A stretch of DNA of 64,000 nucleotides from Psychroserpens damuponensis (lineage in GTDB: Bacteria; Bacteroidota; Bacteroidia; Flavobacteriales; Flavobacteriaceae): positions 168,059 through 232,058 of the forward strand of contig NZ_JXJO01000010.1 of assembly GCF_000826655.1 (NCBI RefSeq), read 5' to 3'. Made by a program: the position numbers and the translations under genes. This document shows positions 15,437 through 25,027 of this stretch, piece after piece. The notes beneath the pieces are model-generated. The model saw only the letters and a program-made list of their open reading frames with translations. It was not told the origin of the DNA and did no database searches. Numbering within the stretch: the stretch's first letter is position 1; each line of letters starts with the position of its first letter.

Positions 15437-17062
15437 ATGGCATTCCAAAAAAAATACATACCACTTATTATTGGTGTTGCAATCGCGGCAGGTATTTTTA
15501 TTGGAGGAAAATTAAACTTTACTGATACTTCAGATCGCTTATTTACTTCAAACAGTAAAAAAGACAAACTCAACAGACTCATAGACTATATAGATTACGA
15601 ATATGTTGACAATGTAAACACAGATAGCATCGTAGATGTCACTGTTAATGGCATTCTTGATAATCTAGATCCGCATTCTACCTATATTCCAAAGAGTGAA
15701 TTAGAGCGTGTTACCAATAACATGAAAGGTGATTTTGTTGGATTAGGCGTTAACTTTTATACGTATAATGACACTATAGCTGTGATTAAAACGGTTAAAG
15801 ATGGTCCAAGTGAAAAGGCAGGCATTAAAGCTGGTGATCGTATTATTATGGCAGATGGTGATTCTATCTTCGGAAAACAATGGAGTAACGCAGATATTAT
15901 TTCCAAATTAAAAGGAGAAGAAGGCTCTAAAGTAAAACTTACAATTTATAGACGAGGAGAAAAAGAACTCATAGAGCTGAAAGTGAAACGCGATATTATT
16001 CCGATTGAAAGTGTAGACGCAGCCTACATGCTTACCGATAATTTGGGTTATATAAAAATCAATCGCTTTGCAGAGTCTACCTATAAAGAGTTTAAGCATG
16101 CTTTAGACATGCTTCAAGATCAAGGTGCAACACAGTTAGCCTTAGATTTACGAGATAATCCAGGTGGATTTTTGGGTATTGCAGAACAAATTGTTGATGA
16201 ATTTTTAGAAGACGACAAACTTATTTTGTTTACAAAAAACAAAACAGGTAAAGTTGAAAAAAGCTATGCCACAGGAAAAGGAGATTTTGAAGAAGGTGAC
16301 GTATATATTTTAATTAATGAAAGTTCGGCTTCTGCAAGCGAAATAGTTGCGGGCGCCTTACAAGACAATGACAAAGGCACCATTGTTGGTCGACGTAGTT
16401 ACGGCAAAGGGTTAGTACAACGCGAAATGTCGTTAGGCGATGGTAGCGCAGTGAGGTTAACAGTTTCTAGATACTACACACCTACTGGTCGCTCTATTCA
16501 AAGACCTTATGACAATGGTAAAAACAATGATTATTATAAAGATTATTATAAACGTGCAAAAAGTGGTGAATTTGAAGATGCAGAGCAAATAAAAATAGCA
16601 GACTCTTTAAAATTCACAACACCAAAAGGCAAAGTCGTTTATGGTGGTGGTGGCATAATACCTGATGTGTTTGTGCCAATGAATGCATCCATACACAATG
16701 AAACTTTAGAATATTTGAGACGTCGAGAATACATTAGCAATTTTGTTTTTGAAGAATTAGATAAAGACCGAAGTGTTTATCATAATGTTACCGCTAACGA
16801 TTTTATAGCAAATTTTGAAATTAGCGATGATATCGTAATTAAGTTTCAAGACTTTGTAAATCAAAAAGAGAATACCAACCTCACATTTGTTGCTTATTAT
16901 AAGCAAATGAAACGTTTAATAAAATCTGAATTAGCTCAACAACTCTACGGAAGCACTATTGCTGAAAAAATTATTAATGAAGGTGATGATATGGTTGAAG
17001 AGGTCATTTTATTAAGTCGAGGCAATTATTATTTTGAGGTAGATCTTAATGAAGATCACTAA
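15437..17062 (+). CDS. S41-family C-terminal processing peptidase (CtpA-like)
   Basis: 541 residues. An N-terminal membrane anchor (residues ~7-25) places the enzyme in the periplasm. A PDZ domain follows (about 85-175; VGLGVNFYTYNDTIAVIKTV, GIKAGDRI). The protease core contains LDLRDNPGG, the nucleophile region ESSASASEIVAGAL (Ser near 297) and the general-base lysine in RRSYGKGLVQ. The C-terminal ~150 residues are the helical extension seen in Bacteroidota members. It presumably cleaves periplasmic or outer-membrane proteins. Its stop overlaps the stop of the convergent flavoprotein gene. Confidence 0.93.
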   Translation: MAFQKKYIPLIIGVAIAAGIFIGGKLNFTDTSDRLFTSNSKKDKLNRLIDYIDYEYVDNVNTDSIVDVTVNGILDNLDPHSTYIPKSELERVTNNMKGDFVGLGVNFYTYNDTIAVIKTVKDGPSEKAGIKAGDRIIMADGDSIFGKQWSNADIISKLKGEEGSKVKLTIYRRGEKELIELKVKRDIIPIESVDAAYMLTDNLGYIKINRFAESTYKEFKHALDMLQDQGATQLALDLRDNPGGFLGIAEQIVDEFLEDDKLILFTKNKTGKVEKSYATGKGDFEEGDVYILINESSASASEIVAGALQDNDKGTIVGRRSYGKGLVQREMSLGDGSAVRLTVSRYYTPTGRSIQRPYDNGKNNDYYKDYYKRAKSGEFEDAEQIKIADSLKFTTPKGKVVYGGGGIIPDVFVPMNASIHNETLEYLRRREYISNFVFEELDKDRSVYHNVTANDFIANFEISDDIVIKFQDFVNQKENTNLTFVAYYKQMKRLIKSELAQQLYGSTIAEKIINEGDDMVEEVILLSRGNYYFEVDLNEDH

Positions 17063-17661
17063 ACCTTATCATGTATTTTAGTTTGCTTACCATCATTCCA
17101 GAGTGTTAGAATATCTGTAGCTACTTGCGCTCCGCTTCCAGATGCGATAGCAAATTGGCTCCTCCAACCAGCTAAGGTTCCTGCAACATACAAACCGTTA
17201 TCAACTAAATGATCTTCATTTTTTAACCATATACGATCTTTTTCTATGGCAGCTCTTGGATGTGGTTCTACATAACTTTCAAACCCTTGTATGGTTAACA
17301 AATTTGTATAACCCACAGCAATAACAACGAGTTTTGACTGGTATGAACCTTTATTTGTCGTAATTGTAAAACCTTCCGCAGTACGTAAAACAGAAGTTAC
17401 TTTTTCACTATCTATTTGTTCAACATGAGGATACAATTGTTTTAACTGTTTTGTACCGCTTTCTAAAATATCTGCACCTAAAGTACCAGGAGTTAATCCC
17501 AATACATTATTAAATAATGCGTTTTGCAAATGCGATGTTTTTTGATGCGTCACAATTGCAATCTGCTTATCTGCCGCAAATGGTTTTGGTTTTGCCGACC
17601 CTAAAACTAAAGCACAAGACATTCCTGCTGCTCCACCTCCTATAATTAAAACATCATACAT
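17059..17661 (-). CDS. Small NAD(P)/FAD-dependent oxidoreductase (thioredoxin-reductase-like)
   Basis: 200 residues. The N-terminal FAD-binding dinucleotide fold is clear (DVLIIGGGAAGMSCAL), as are VVIAVGYTN and the C-terminal GLYVAGTLAGWRSQFAIASGSGAQVA that closes the FAD site. It is about two-thirds the length of thioredoxin reductase: the NAD(P)H domain and redox CxxC are absent, so it cannot be a standard thioredoxin reductase. The final four bases overlap the convergent S41 gene, and its ATG abuts the stop of the small membrane protein gene upstream, indicating one operon. Confidence 0.8.
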   Translation of the reverse strand: MYDVLIIGGGAAGMSCALVLGSAKPKPFAADKQIAIVTHQKTSHLQNALFNNVLGLTPGTLGADILESGTKQLKQLYPHVEQIDSEKVTSVLRTAEGFTITTNKGSYQSKLVVIAVGYTNLLTIQGFESYVEPHPRAAIEKDRIWLKNEDHLVDNGLYVAGTLAGWRSQFAIASGSGAQVATDILTLWNDGKQTKIHDKV

Positions 17662-17864
17662 TATTGTCGTCCTTTAAGTTTGTCATCTACACGCTTTGAT
17701 AATCTTAACACTTGTAGTAAAATAATAGCACATAAAGACGTAAGTATTGTAATTAAAGCAATAATACTTTGACCTTCAAAAAGATTATTAAAATTTAGCA
17801 TTGTTGTGTTATAGATAATTAGTCCTACAGCAATAATGGTTACTATTATGGTAAAATATTTCAT
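17661..17864 (-). CDS. Small two-span membrane protein
   Basis: 67 residues from the ATG at 17864 (MKYFTI); a second in-frame ATG lies 6 bp further upstream. Two hydrophobic segments (residues ~3-20 and ~32-52) are followed by a basic tail (RLSKRVDDKLKGRQ), so the C-terminus is probably cytoplasmic. The stop overlaps the start of the flavoprotein gene by one base, implying coupled translation. No family recognised. Confidence 0.65.
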   Translation of the reverse strand: MKYFTIIVTIIAVGLIIYNTTMLNFNNLFEGQSIIALITILTSLCAIILLQVLRLSKRVDDKLKGRQ

Positions 17865-17953
17865 ATACAAATTGTATTAAATGGTCGCATGAGTTTACTC
17901 TATGCTAAGGCACATAACTCAAACTCACACGTGCCATATACTGATTTTTTCAT

Positions 17954-18556
17954 TTAAGCCATCTCAAAGAGTGCTTTAATATTTTGTGCAAATAATTTAA
18001 CTGCAATAGCTAAAAGTATCACACCAAATACTTTACGAATAATATTAATCCCGTTTTGACCAATCATTCGCTCAATCCTTGATGAGGTTTTTAACACTAT
18101 AAAGATAATGATTACATTTAGTATAACTGCAATAATGATATTTTCAATTCTATATTCTGCACGTAACGACAATAATGTTGTTAAACTTCCTGGTCCTGCA
18201 ATTAACGGAAAAGCCAAAGGAAAAACAGAAGCCGTCATTGTTGAACTTTCATCTTGCTTATATAAGGTAATACCAAGAATCATTTCTAAAGCGATAAAAA
18301 ATAGAATAAATGCACCAGCTACAGCAAATGAATTTACTCCAACGCCTAAAAAGGATAAAATAGTTTGACCTAAAAACAAAAAGACGATCATAATAATACC
18401 TGCAATGGTAGATGCTTTTCCACTTTCTATATGTCCTACCTTTTTACGCAAATCGATAATAATTGGAATATTACCAATAATATCAATCACCGCAAATAAG
18501 ATCATAAATGCCGTAAAAATCTCCTTGAAATTTAATTGTATGTCCATGATTTTCAA
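17954..18556 (-). CDS. MarC family integral membrane protein
   Basis: 200 residues, six transmembrane segments, the expected MarC length. Typical motifs are LFAVIDIIGNIPIII at the start and FPLAFPLIAGPGSLTTLL in the middle. Despite the name the family has no proven role in multiple antibiotic resistance; it is usually listed as a possible transporter. ATGs at residues 1 and 4 are both plausible starts. It is divergent from the DUF3109 gene, with 97 bp between the two starts. Confidence 0.9.
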   Translation of the reverse strand: MKIMDIQLNFKEIFTAFMILFAVIDIIGNIPIIIDLRKKVGHIESGKASTIAGIIMIVFLFLGQTILSFLGVGVNSFAVAGAFILFFIALEMILGITLYKQDESSTMTASVFPLAFPLIAGPGSLTTLLSLRAEYRIENIIIAVILNVIIIFIVLKTSSRIERMIGQNGINIIRKVFGVILLAIAVKLFAQNIKALFEMA

Positions 18557-18653
18557 ATTTTCGGCAAAAGTAGGTCTTTATAACAAATATTCAACATTAA
18601 AAAATCGTAAAGTTTACCTACTTTTGTTTTTATAAATTATAGCATTTAACTGC

Positions 18654-19223
18654 ATGTTTCAACTAGGTAAAACAATCGTTTCAGAAGATATTATTGATAA
18701 AGATTTTGTCTGCAACTTATCGGCTTGTAAAGGCGCATGTTGTATAGATGGTGACGCAGGAGCTCCTTTAGATGCTTCGGAAATTGAAATACTCAAAGAC
18801 ATTTATCCAAAAGTAAAACCGTTTTTACGTCAAGAAGGCATTGAAGCTATTGAACAACAAGGCACACATATCACGACAACTTTTGGTGACTTTGAAACAC
18901 CTTTAATTAATGATGCAGACTGTGCTTATGTTATTTTTGATGATAAAAAAACAGCGCTCTGTGGCATAGAAGAAGCTTATAACCAAGGCATAATCTCTTG
19001 GAAAAAACCAGTGTCTTGCCATTTATATCCTATTCGTGTAAAAGATTATTCTGAATTTTCTGCCGTTAATTATGACAAATGGGATATTTGCGATGATGCT
19101 TGTTCTCTTGGCAAAGAATTACAAGTACCTATTTACAAATTTGTAAAAGAAGCATTAATTAGAAAGTTTGGGGAAGATTGGTATACTGAGTTGGAGAAGG
19201 TCGCTGAAAAAATGAAAAGCTAA
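18654..19223 (+). CDS. DUF3109 family cysteine-rich protein
   Basis: 189 residues. The N-terminal VCNLSACKGACCIDGDAGAPL and later cysteines (DADCAY, ALCGIEEAY, VSCHLYPI, WDICDDACSLG) match DUF3109, related to the CxxxCxxxCC zinc/iron-binding YkgJ-type proteins. Cysteine spacing suggests an Fe-S cluster or zinc centre, but no enzyme activity is established for the family. It stands alone, transcribed away from marC. Confidence 0.88.
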   Translation: MFQLGKTIVSEDIIDKDFVCNLSACKGACCIDGDAGAPLDASEIEILKDIYPKVKPFLRQEGIEAIEQQGTHITTTFGDFETPLINDADCAYVIFDDKKTALCGIEEAYNQGIISWKKPVSCHLYPIRVKDYSEFSAVNYDKWDICDDACSLGKELQVPIYKFVKEALIRKFGEDWYTELEKVAEKMKS

Positions 19224-19524
19224 CAATTAAGTTGCTTAAACCAATTTATAAGTATTATAAAGTTCTAGCAGAACAACACTTAAGTTCTGTGATTAGAATC
19301 TCACTAAAATTCTAGCCGCACCTAAGCTTTTTTTACAAACGTAAAACAGAAGTAATGCTTCTAGAAATCGTTGAAATTATTAAATCAAATTATAAAAGTG
19401 ATAGAGAAACTTAAGTAAGTTTCTTATAAATAGTATATTAGACTTTTTTAAAAGCTATAATCTAAACCTATAAGTCTATTTTTGATAGGTTTTTGAATTA
19501 AGTATTTGAAAACTGACTCTATTT
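19224..19524 (+). other. Intergenic region before the CHAT gene
   Basis: AT-rich with short inverted bits such as AGAACAACACTTAAGTTCT, but no gene, strong terminator or consensus promoter I can defend. It presumably holds the promoter of the CHAT protein gene. Confidence 0.4.
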
Positions 19525-22500
19525 ATGAAATACATTTATCTTACTTTAAGTTTACTTTTATGTTTTAGTACTTTGCCTGCCCAAACAACCTGGCAAGAGT
19601 ACACAAAAATCGCAGATTCACTGCAAGTACAATTTCAATTTAAAAATGCTATAGAACCACGAGAGAAAGCAATTGAATTAGCTGCGGTAAATCAAAAAGA
19701 TACTATTCCGTTTTTAAATTTGTTGTTAGCAATGAGTAAAAATGAACTCAATGTTGACAATCCTGAAATTAATAAACCAATTTATAAGGAACTTCAATCT
19801 CAAATTTTAGAACTCGAAGCTCGCAACGCAAAACCAGAAAGACTTTACCAAGCTTATAGACGCATGTATATTATTGCGCATAATTTTATTCGCAACATGG
19901 AAGATACAGATGTCTATGTTGGTAAATCTATAGCGTATCATTATAGATGTAAAACAATAGACTCATTAGTTTTGCTTAAAAGTTTACACGGTTCTGGTGT
20001 GGTATCTCGTGAAGTTGGCAAGCTTAATAAATCGGTAAAAGTATTTAAAGAAGCTGAGCGATTTTATGGTTTTATGACGATAAAAGACACCAATGTAATG
20101 GCTAGTGTTTATAAAGATTTAGCCATGGTTTATCATCATAATTTTTTAAATATACCTTCTGAGCGTTTAAAATATATAAAAAAAGCAGAAGCCCTATTTA
20201 ATAGTGTTGAACGACCTAATTTAGATTATTTATTAGGTGTTTATAATGATCTTTCAGAATATGAAAAGCGACAAGGAAATTACAAAACCGCAGCAGGTTA
20301 TTTAAATAAAGGTTTAAAAATTTATCAAAATAATGCAGAGGAAACCCAACGTTATAGAATGGGTAAAATTGGTGTAAAAAAAGAATTGCAATTTCACTCA
20401 GCACTAATGGAAATTTACAGAAAAACTGGTGAGGAAGCTCTCATTTTATATCATTTTGAAGAGATGAAGAAAATCAATTCTCTAAATGATTTAGATGATA
20501 TTGAAACAGACTTCTATGCAACAGCGCACATTATACTTTCAAAATTTTACTACTCAATAGATAATGATAAGGCATTACTTTTCCTGAATGAAGGTTTAAA
20601 AATTCATAAAAACTTAAGTTTCGAAAAATTTGAAGAAGAGTTTACTGTAGCAAAAATAAATATTTATATAGATCAACAGCGATTTCTTAAAGCACAAGAA
20701 TTACTAAAAAAATTAGAAACTGTAAAAGATGTACCTCAATTTATTAAAAAGGACATGCTCATCTTAAATGTTTCATTAAATTTTAGAAATGAGAGTAAAG
20801 ATGTAGCTTACAGCTATATTAATAAATTAATTCATGATTTTTCTGATGCCAATAGCGCTTTAGATATTAAGACAATAACTTATAATGAGTTTACACCGAG
20901 TTTAGATTTAACCGATACCGAACTTATATTAGAAATTATAGATGCTCTCAATGACTCCTCGGTAAAAGATGACACGGTTAAGCATCATCTTTTTTTATTA
21001 GCATTAAAACAATTTGAATCTAATTTTAATCAAGAATTTTTAAACGATAAACTCAAAAAGAGCTATGATCAAATAGGATTGTATTTCTATAACAAAGCTG
21101 CTGAAGGCCTAATTAGTGAAGAAGACAAAATTCGCTTTTTAAATTTCACTGAAGCTATTGAGGCTAAATTTTTATTAAACACATTTCTTGCAAATAGAAA
21201 TATATCAGGCAAAACAGAGGCCGATGTAATAGTTAAAAAAGAACAACAAATACGTTCTAACATTACGTATTTAAAGAGGAAAAACATTGGGTCAAAATCA
21301 GATAGCTTAAGTCAACTTATTTTTGAGGAAAATGAAAAACTTAAAACTATCAAAGAACAGTTACAGGAAGGTGGTTTTAATGTTTCAAAGCTCATCAATA
21401 TTACCAACCCGCTTCAAAATCTTGAAACCTTTAAAGACCGATATATTATCAAATTTAAAGTTATTAAAAACCAGCTGTTTAGAATATGCTATTACGATCA
21501 TAAAGTAGCCGTAACAAAATTAGAAGATTACAAGAGTTTAAGCACTCAGGTTAAAGATCTTGTTTCTGAATTAAAAGACATTAATATTCCAGTTACAACT
21601 ATAAAACGACATTCTAAGAGTCTTTACAATGCTTTGCTTGGAGGTATAGATGTTTTGGCTATAGATAACGTTCATATTATACCAGATGACATTTTACATT
21701 ATTTACCTTTTGAACTTTTAGTTTTTAATGATACTTATGTTCTCAACCAAACGAAAGTGAGTTACGCATCGGCTTTGAGTTTTATAAATTCACCTATTCA
21801 TAACACTAAAAAAAATGGAAAGATTGCTTTATTCGCACCTTCGTATTCATTGTTTACACCTTCTAACAAACAATTAGCAGTAAGAGGCGAACCTTATTAT
21901 TTAGAAGGCGCTTTAAAGGAGGTTTCTTCTATTTCAAAACTGTTTGAAAATAGTGACGTTTACACAAATGATAAAGCTTCTAAAGCTTCATTTAAATCGT
22001 TATCGCCCAATTACTCTATTCTTCATTTATCTATGCATTCATTTTTGAACGACAACGACTCTGAGTTAAGTAGTTTGGTATTTTCAGATGACGATGAAGA
22101 TCATAAACTTTACATTTCAGAATTATACGGTTTAAATCTTAATGCAGACATGGCTGTTTTAAGCGCCTGTAATACAGGTGTTGGTGAATTAAAAACAGGA
22201 AAAGGAATTGTGTCAATGAATACTGCTTTTACGGCAGCAGGAGTACCTTCAGTTTTATCAAGTTTATGGAGTGCTCCAGATGATGCTACGCAAGAAATAA
22301 TGGTTTCTTTTTACAAGCATTTAAAAGAAGGTAATGACAAATCTAAAGCACTACAATTAGCAAAACTAGATTATTTAGATGCTACGGAAAACGAACTATT
22401 AAAGCATCCATATTATTGGGCAGGCTTTATTATCTCTGGTGATATATCACCTATTACAACAAAAGATACTTACACAATCTGGTATATTATAGGAGGTTTA

Positions 22501-22551
22501 ATTTTAGTATTATTAATTTTTGTTTTTATCAAAAGAAAGCAAGTAATTTAA
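19525..22551 (+). CDS. TPR-CHAT protein: secreted/anchored caspase-like protease
   Basis: 1008 residues. A signal peptide (1-20, ends LPAQ) is followed by ~500 residues of degenerate tetratricopeptide helices and a coiled-coil linker (~550-620). The C-terminal CHAT domain (about 720-980) has the catalytic histidine in HLSMHSF (His838) and cysteine in LSACNTG (Cys882), followed by GVPSVLSSLWSAPD and YYWAGFIISGD. A final membrane span (~982-1000) with a KRK tail suggests inner-membrane anchoring with the body in the periplasm. The stop overlaps by 4 bp the stop of the convergent TPR/anti-sigma-like gene, whose partner is a sigma factor; the three genes probably form one signalling module. Substrate unknown. 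Confidence 0.88.
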   Translation: MKYIYLTLSLLLCFSTLPAQTTWQEYTKIADSLQVQFQFKNAIEPREKAIELAAVNQKDTIPFLNLLLAMSKNELNVDNPEINKPIYKELQSQILELEARNAKPERLYQAYRRMYIIAHNFIRNMEDTDVYVGKSIAYHYRCKTIDSLVLLKSLHGSGVVSREVGKLNKSVKVFKEAERFYGFMTIKDTNVMASVYKDLAMVYHHNFLNIPSERLKYIKKAEALFNSVERPNLDYLLGVYNDLSEYEKRQGNYKTAAGYLNKGLKIYQNNAEETQRYRMGKIGVKKELQFHSALMEIYRKTGEEALILYHFEEMKKINSLNDLDDIETDFYATAHIILSKFYYSIDNDKALLFLNEGLKIHKNLSFEKFEEEFTVAKINIYIDQQRFLKAQELLKKLETVKDVPQFIKKDMLILNVSLNFRNESKDVAYSYINKLIHDFSDANSALDIKTITYNEFTPSLDLTDTELILEIIDALNDSSVKDDTVKHHLFLLALKQFESNFNQEFLNDKLKKSYDQIGLYFYNKAAEGLISEEDKIRFLNFTEAIEAKFLLNTFLANRNISGKTEADVIVKKEQQIRSNITYLKRKNIGSKSDSLSQLIFEENEKLKTIKEQLQEGGFNVSKLINITNPLQNLETFKDRYIIKFKVIKNQLFRICYYDHKVAVTKLEDYKSLSTQVKDLVSELKDINIPVTTIKRHSKSLYNALLGGIDVLAIDNVHIIPDDILHYLPFELLVFNDTYVLNQTKVSYASALSFINSPIHNTKKNGKIALFAPSYSLFTPSNKQLAVRGEPYYLEGALKEVSSISKLFENSDVYTNDKASKASFKSLSPNYSILHLSMHSFLNDNDSELSSLVFSDDDEDHKLYISELYGLNLNADMAVLSACNTGVGELKTGKGIVSMNTAFTAAGVPSVLSSLWSAPDDATQEIMVSFYKHLKEGNDKSKALQLAKLDYLDATENELLKHPYYWAGFIISGDISPITTKDTYTIWYIIGGLILVLLIFVFIKRKQVI

Positions 22552-23261
22552 TCCAATTGCTTTAAAAGTTGCTCTGCAGCCCTTTTTTTGTAATTACCAC
22601 TTTCTATAACAGTGTTTAAAAGCACTGTGGCTTTCGTCGTATTATTACTTCTAATATAGGCAAGGGCTAAATACCATTGTTGTTGGCTCTTTAGTTTTTG
22701 CGATAATTCAGTATTGTCTTCAAATATTTCTATCGCCTCCTTATACCTATTAAGTTGTAATAATACATTTGCTTTATAAAACGAAATTGTAGCATTATCA
22801 CTTTCAATTAAAAGAGCATCAAAATAATTAAGGGCTTGGCCATAGTCTTTAGCTTCATAAGATATAAAGGCCTTTGTTCTTAAACTACTAGAAGTTTCGC
22901 CTCTTACAATTGGATGTACAACATTTTCATAAGGCTCAAAATTGGCAGCAAAAAGAGCTTCATTATCTAATTTAGGTTGGCCAAATTGCCAGAACGGGAG
23001 TGACAGCAATACAATAACACAAGCTGCAACAAACCATTTTAAATATTTTTTTGAAAACGTCTTGTTTGAAGTTTCAAAAGACCTTAATTCTTGTTTTATT
23101 TGTGTTTGCTCTTCTTTTTTAATAACCGTTTTAAGATCTTCTTGAAACTTAAATGATTGCTTAAATTTGAGATCTGTGGCCAGTAAATGGTCAAATTCCC
23201 TTTGCGCTTCAGCGGAAAGCGTTTTAGAAAAATAGTGCTCTATGAGTTTGTCTTTAGTCAT
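22548..23261 (-). CDS. Membrane TPR protein, probable anti-sigma-like partner of the sigma factor
   Basis: 237 residues. The cytoplasmic N-terminus (MTKDKLIEHYFSKTLSAEAQREFDHLLATD) resembles the short zinc-free anti-sigma domains in Bacteroidota sigma operons. One membrane span follows (~residues 75-92, CVIVLLSLPFW), then an outer TPR domain (~125-235: AFISYEAKDYGQALNYF, FYKANVLLQLNRYKEAIEIF). It is co-transcribed with the sigma factor (2-bp gap between stop and start) and its end overlaps the convergent CHAT gene. Regulation of the sigma factor by membrane anchoring is inference from this arrangement. Confidence 0.75.
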   Translation of the reverse strand: MTKDKLIEHYFSKTLSAEAQREFDHLLATDLKFKQSFKFQEDLKTVIKKEEQTQIKQELRSFETSNKTFSKKYLKWFVAACVIVLLSLPFWQFGQPKLDNEALFAANFEPYENVVHPIVRGETSSSLRTKAFISYEAKDYGQALNYFDALLIESDNATISFYKANVLLQLNRYKEAIEIFEDNTELSQKLKSQQQWYLALAYIRSNNTTKATVLLNTVIESGNYKKRAAEQLLKQLD

Positions 23262-23263
23262 AA

Positions 23264-23815
23264 TTAGGTATTGAAAATCAAATTTTTAAGAGATTTTATA
23301 CAGCGTGATTTTTGACTTTTTGCTACATCTTTATTTGAGTAATTTAAATCATTGGTGATTTCTTCTATTGTAAAACCCCTGTAATAGAATAGCGTTAATA
23401 TGGCTTTGCATTTATCACCTAAACTCTTAAAGGCTGTTTGTAATTTTTGTTGATCTTCAGATAATTCTTCTATTAAATTCACTGAAAAATCAGTGTCACT
23501 TTTTAAGTTCTCTAAAGCAGTATTCCCTTCAACAGAATACATTATTTTTTGTTGCTTTAACTTTTTATAAATCATGTATTTACCAATGCTAAACAAATAG
23601 GTTTTTAATTCACTTTTTAAATTATCCAATTTTCCATTAACAGCGTTATCATGCAACGCAATAATAGCGTCTTGATAAATATCAATAATCGTTGCTTCAT
23701 CTATTGGATATTTTTTTGCGAATCCAATAAAAGCCGCCTTGTGACCTAAATAAACCGACTTCAGTGCGTCTGAATTTCGTTTTTTTAAAGCTTCAACAAG
23801 AACCTCATCTACCAT
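23264..23815 (-). CDS. ECF-type RNA polymerase sigma factor
   Basis: 183 residues. Region 2 (KKYPIDEATIIDIYQDAIIALHDN, LKTYLFSIGKYMIYKKL) and region 4 (LGDKCKAILTLFYYRGFTIEEITNDLNYSNKDVAKSQKSRCIKSL) are both recognisable with a short linker, as in ECF sigma factors. It is the first gene of a two-gene operon with the membrane TPR protein. A TACTTTTG box (minus strand, 23835-23842) 20 bp upstream fits a -7 element. Its regulon cannot be read from this window; the adjacent CHAT gene is an obvious candidate. Confidence 0.88.
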   Translation of the reverse strand: MVDEVLVEALKKRNSDALKSVYLGHKAAFIGFAKKYPIDEATIIDIYQDAIIALHDNAVNGKLDNLKSELKTYLFSIGKYMIYKKLKQQKIMYSVEGNTALENLKSDTDFSVNLIEELSEDQQKLQTAFKSLGDKCKAILTLFYYRGFTIEEITNDLNYSNKDVAKSQKSRCIKSLKNLIFNT

Positions 23816-24000
23816 ATTAGTGTCATTAAGTTTTCAAAAGTAAACAACATAATTTAAAAACATAAAAAAGTATCAAACCTTGTTTACCTTTTAGTAATTA
23901 GCACACTAAACGATATATAAATGTAATGGCTTTAAAAATTATCTATGAGGTGACCCATCTAAAAAGTCATATTAATCTTCAATATTGAAAACATATAATT

Positions 24001-24564
24001 ATGAAATTTTTTAAAAACGGAATTGTTCTTAGTTTAATTTTAAGTTTTGCATCATGCAACCAGTCCACATCTAATAAAGACAACGTTGTTTCAAAAAATA
24101 CAGCAAAAGAGTCAAAAATAGACACCTCTAAAACAAACTCTAAGCTCGCAGGAAAAAGCTATGAGCAATATGGAATGTCATTTTGTGAGCTCATAAATAC
24201 TGACGTGATTACATCTGTTTTTCCCGATGCCAGTGATATAAAAGCAAAGGAGTCAACAGATCGTTCAACACCAGAATGCGAAGTTACTTTTATATCTAAT
24301 GAAGATCGAATAGGACTAATTTTGAAAGGACAATCTAAAAAAAACAACAACTTTAATCTAGAATGGAAATTAGAAAATGAAAAAGGATGGACTAAAATTG
24401 AAGGCCTAGGAGATGAAGCTTATTTCTTTCCATGGTTTAATGGTGCTAAAATCCTAGTTCTAAAAAACAATCTTCGATACAATTTACAAATGAATAGCCT
24501 AAAAAATTCTGCAAAGGAAGACGCCATTGCAATAATGAAAACTCTGTTTAAGACTATGGAGTAA
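24001..24564 (+). CDS. Hypothetical lipoprotein
   Basis: 187 residues. A lipoprotein signal ends at FASC (Cys at residue 19), followed by a Ser/Thr/Lys-rich linker to about residue 50. The mature domain (SFCELINTDVITSVFPDAS, CEVTF, GLGDEAYFFPW, then a final helix) has the shape of small DUF3558-like lipoproteins with two cysteines that could form a disulfide, but identity is too weak to claim that family. It stands alone, 185 bp beyond the sigma factor gene and transcribed away from it. Confidence 0.7.
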   Translation: MKFFKNGIVLSLILSFASCNQSTSNKDNVVSKNTAKESKIDTSKTNSKLAGKSYEQYGMSFCELINTDVITSVFPDASDIKAKESTDRSTPECEVTFISNEDRIGLILKGQSKKNNNFNLEWKLENEKGWTKIEGLGDEAYFFPWFNGAKILVLKNNLRYNLQMNSLKNSAKEDAIAIMKTLFKTME

Positions 24565-24707
24565 GAGTTATTTTTCCAACCGTTTATTCGTGAGGTTTTT
24601 TTTTGAAATGACCATACAATGTGAAGTTGTTATAAAAAAACACAACCTCTATGTTTACCTAGTTCTAAATAGAACACTAAAGAGAAATAAACAAAAACTC
24701 AATTCTC

Positions 24708-25023
24708 ATGAAACCACGCGTTATAAAGATTTTTTCAGTAAGCTGCACGCTACTAGCTTCTGCTCAAAGTATAGACAAGCAAGTGATAGCATCTACAGGA
24801 AACCTTGACTGTTGACACCTTAATTGATAGTCCTACTATGAATATTTTTCTCAACCCTATTTCAGATAGTGTGCATATAAGTATGCCAAATAATACAGAA
24901 CAGACTACAACTTCTGAATTACATACCCTAAACGGTAGTGCTTTAAATCATGGTGTATATATGATTCAGCTTCAGTTTAAAGATGTAAATAAAATAAAAA
25001 CTTTTAAAATTATTAAAAAATAA
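24708..25023 (+). pseudogene. Remnant of a small T9SS-exported protein: signal peptide plus sorting-domain fragment in different frames
   Basis: The ATG at 24708 opens a reading of 35 codons that looks like a signal peptide and mature start (LLASAQSIDKQVIASTGN), the usual beginning of short Bacteroidota T9SS proteins, and ends at TGA 24813-24815. In another frame, up to the stop at 25021-25023, follow residues like a degraded sorting domain: FLNPISDSVHIS, TSELHTLNGS, GVYMIQLQFKDVNKIKTFKIIKK. The middle of the protein is missing and the frame is shifted, so the gene is dead. A separate start at 24805 in the second frame is not credible. Confidence 0.7.
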
Positions 25024-25027
25024 AATT

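Noticed and set aside
17059..17661. Thioredoxin reductase
   Set aside because: Only the FAD half is present; the NAD(P)H domain and CxxC are missing.
24590..24808. 72-aa ORF on the plus strand
   Set aside because: Low-complexity translation without family features; it overlaps the signal-peptide part of the T9SS remnant in another frame.
24805..25023. 72-aa ORF as an independent gene
   Set aside because: It is a sorting-domain fragment with no signal peptide; it makes sense only as the tail of the decayed gene starting at 24708.
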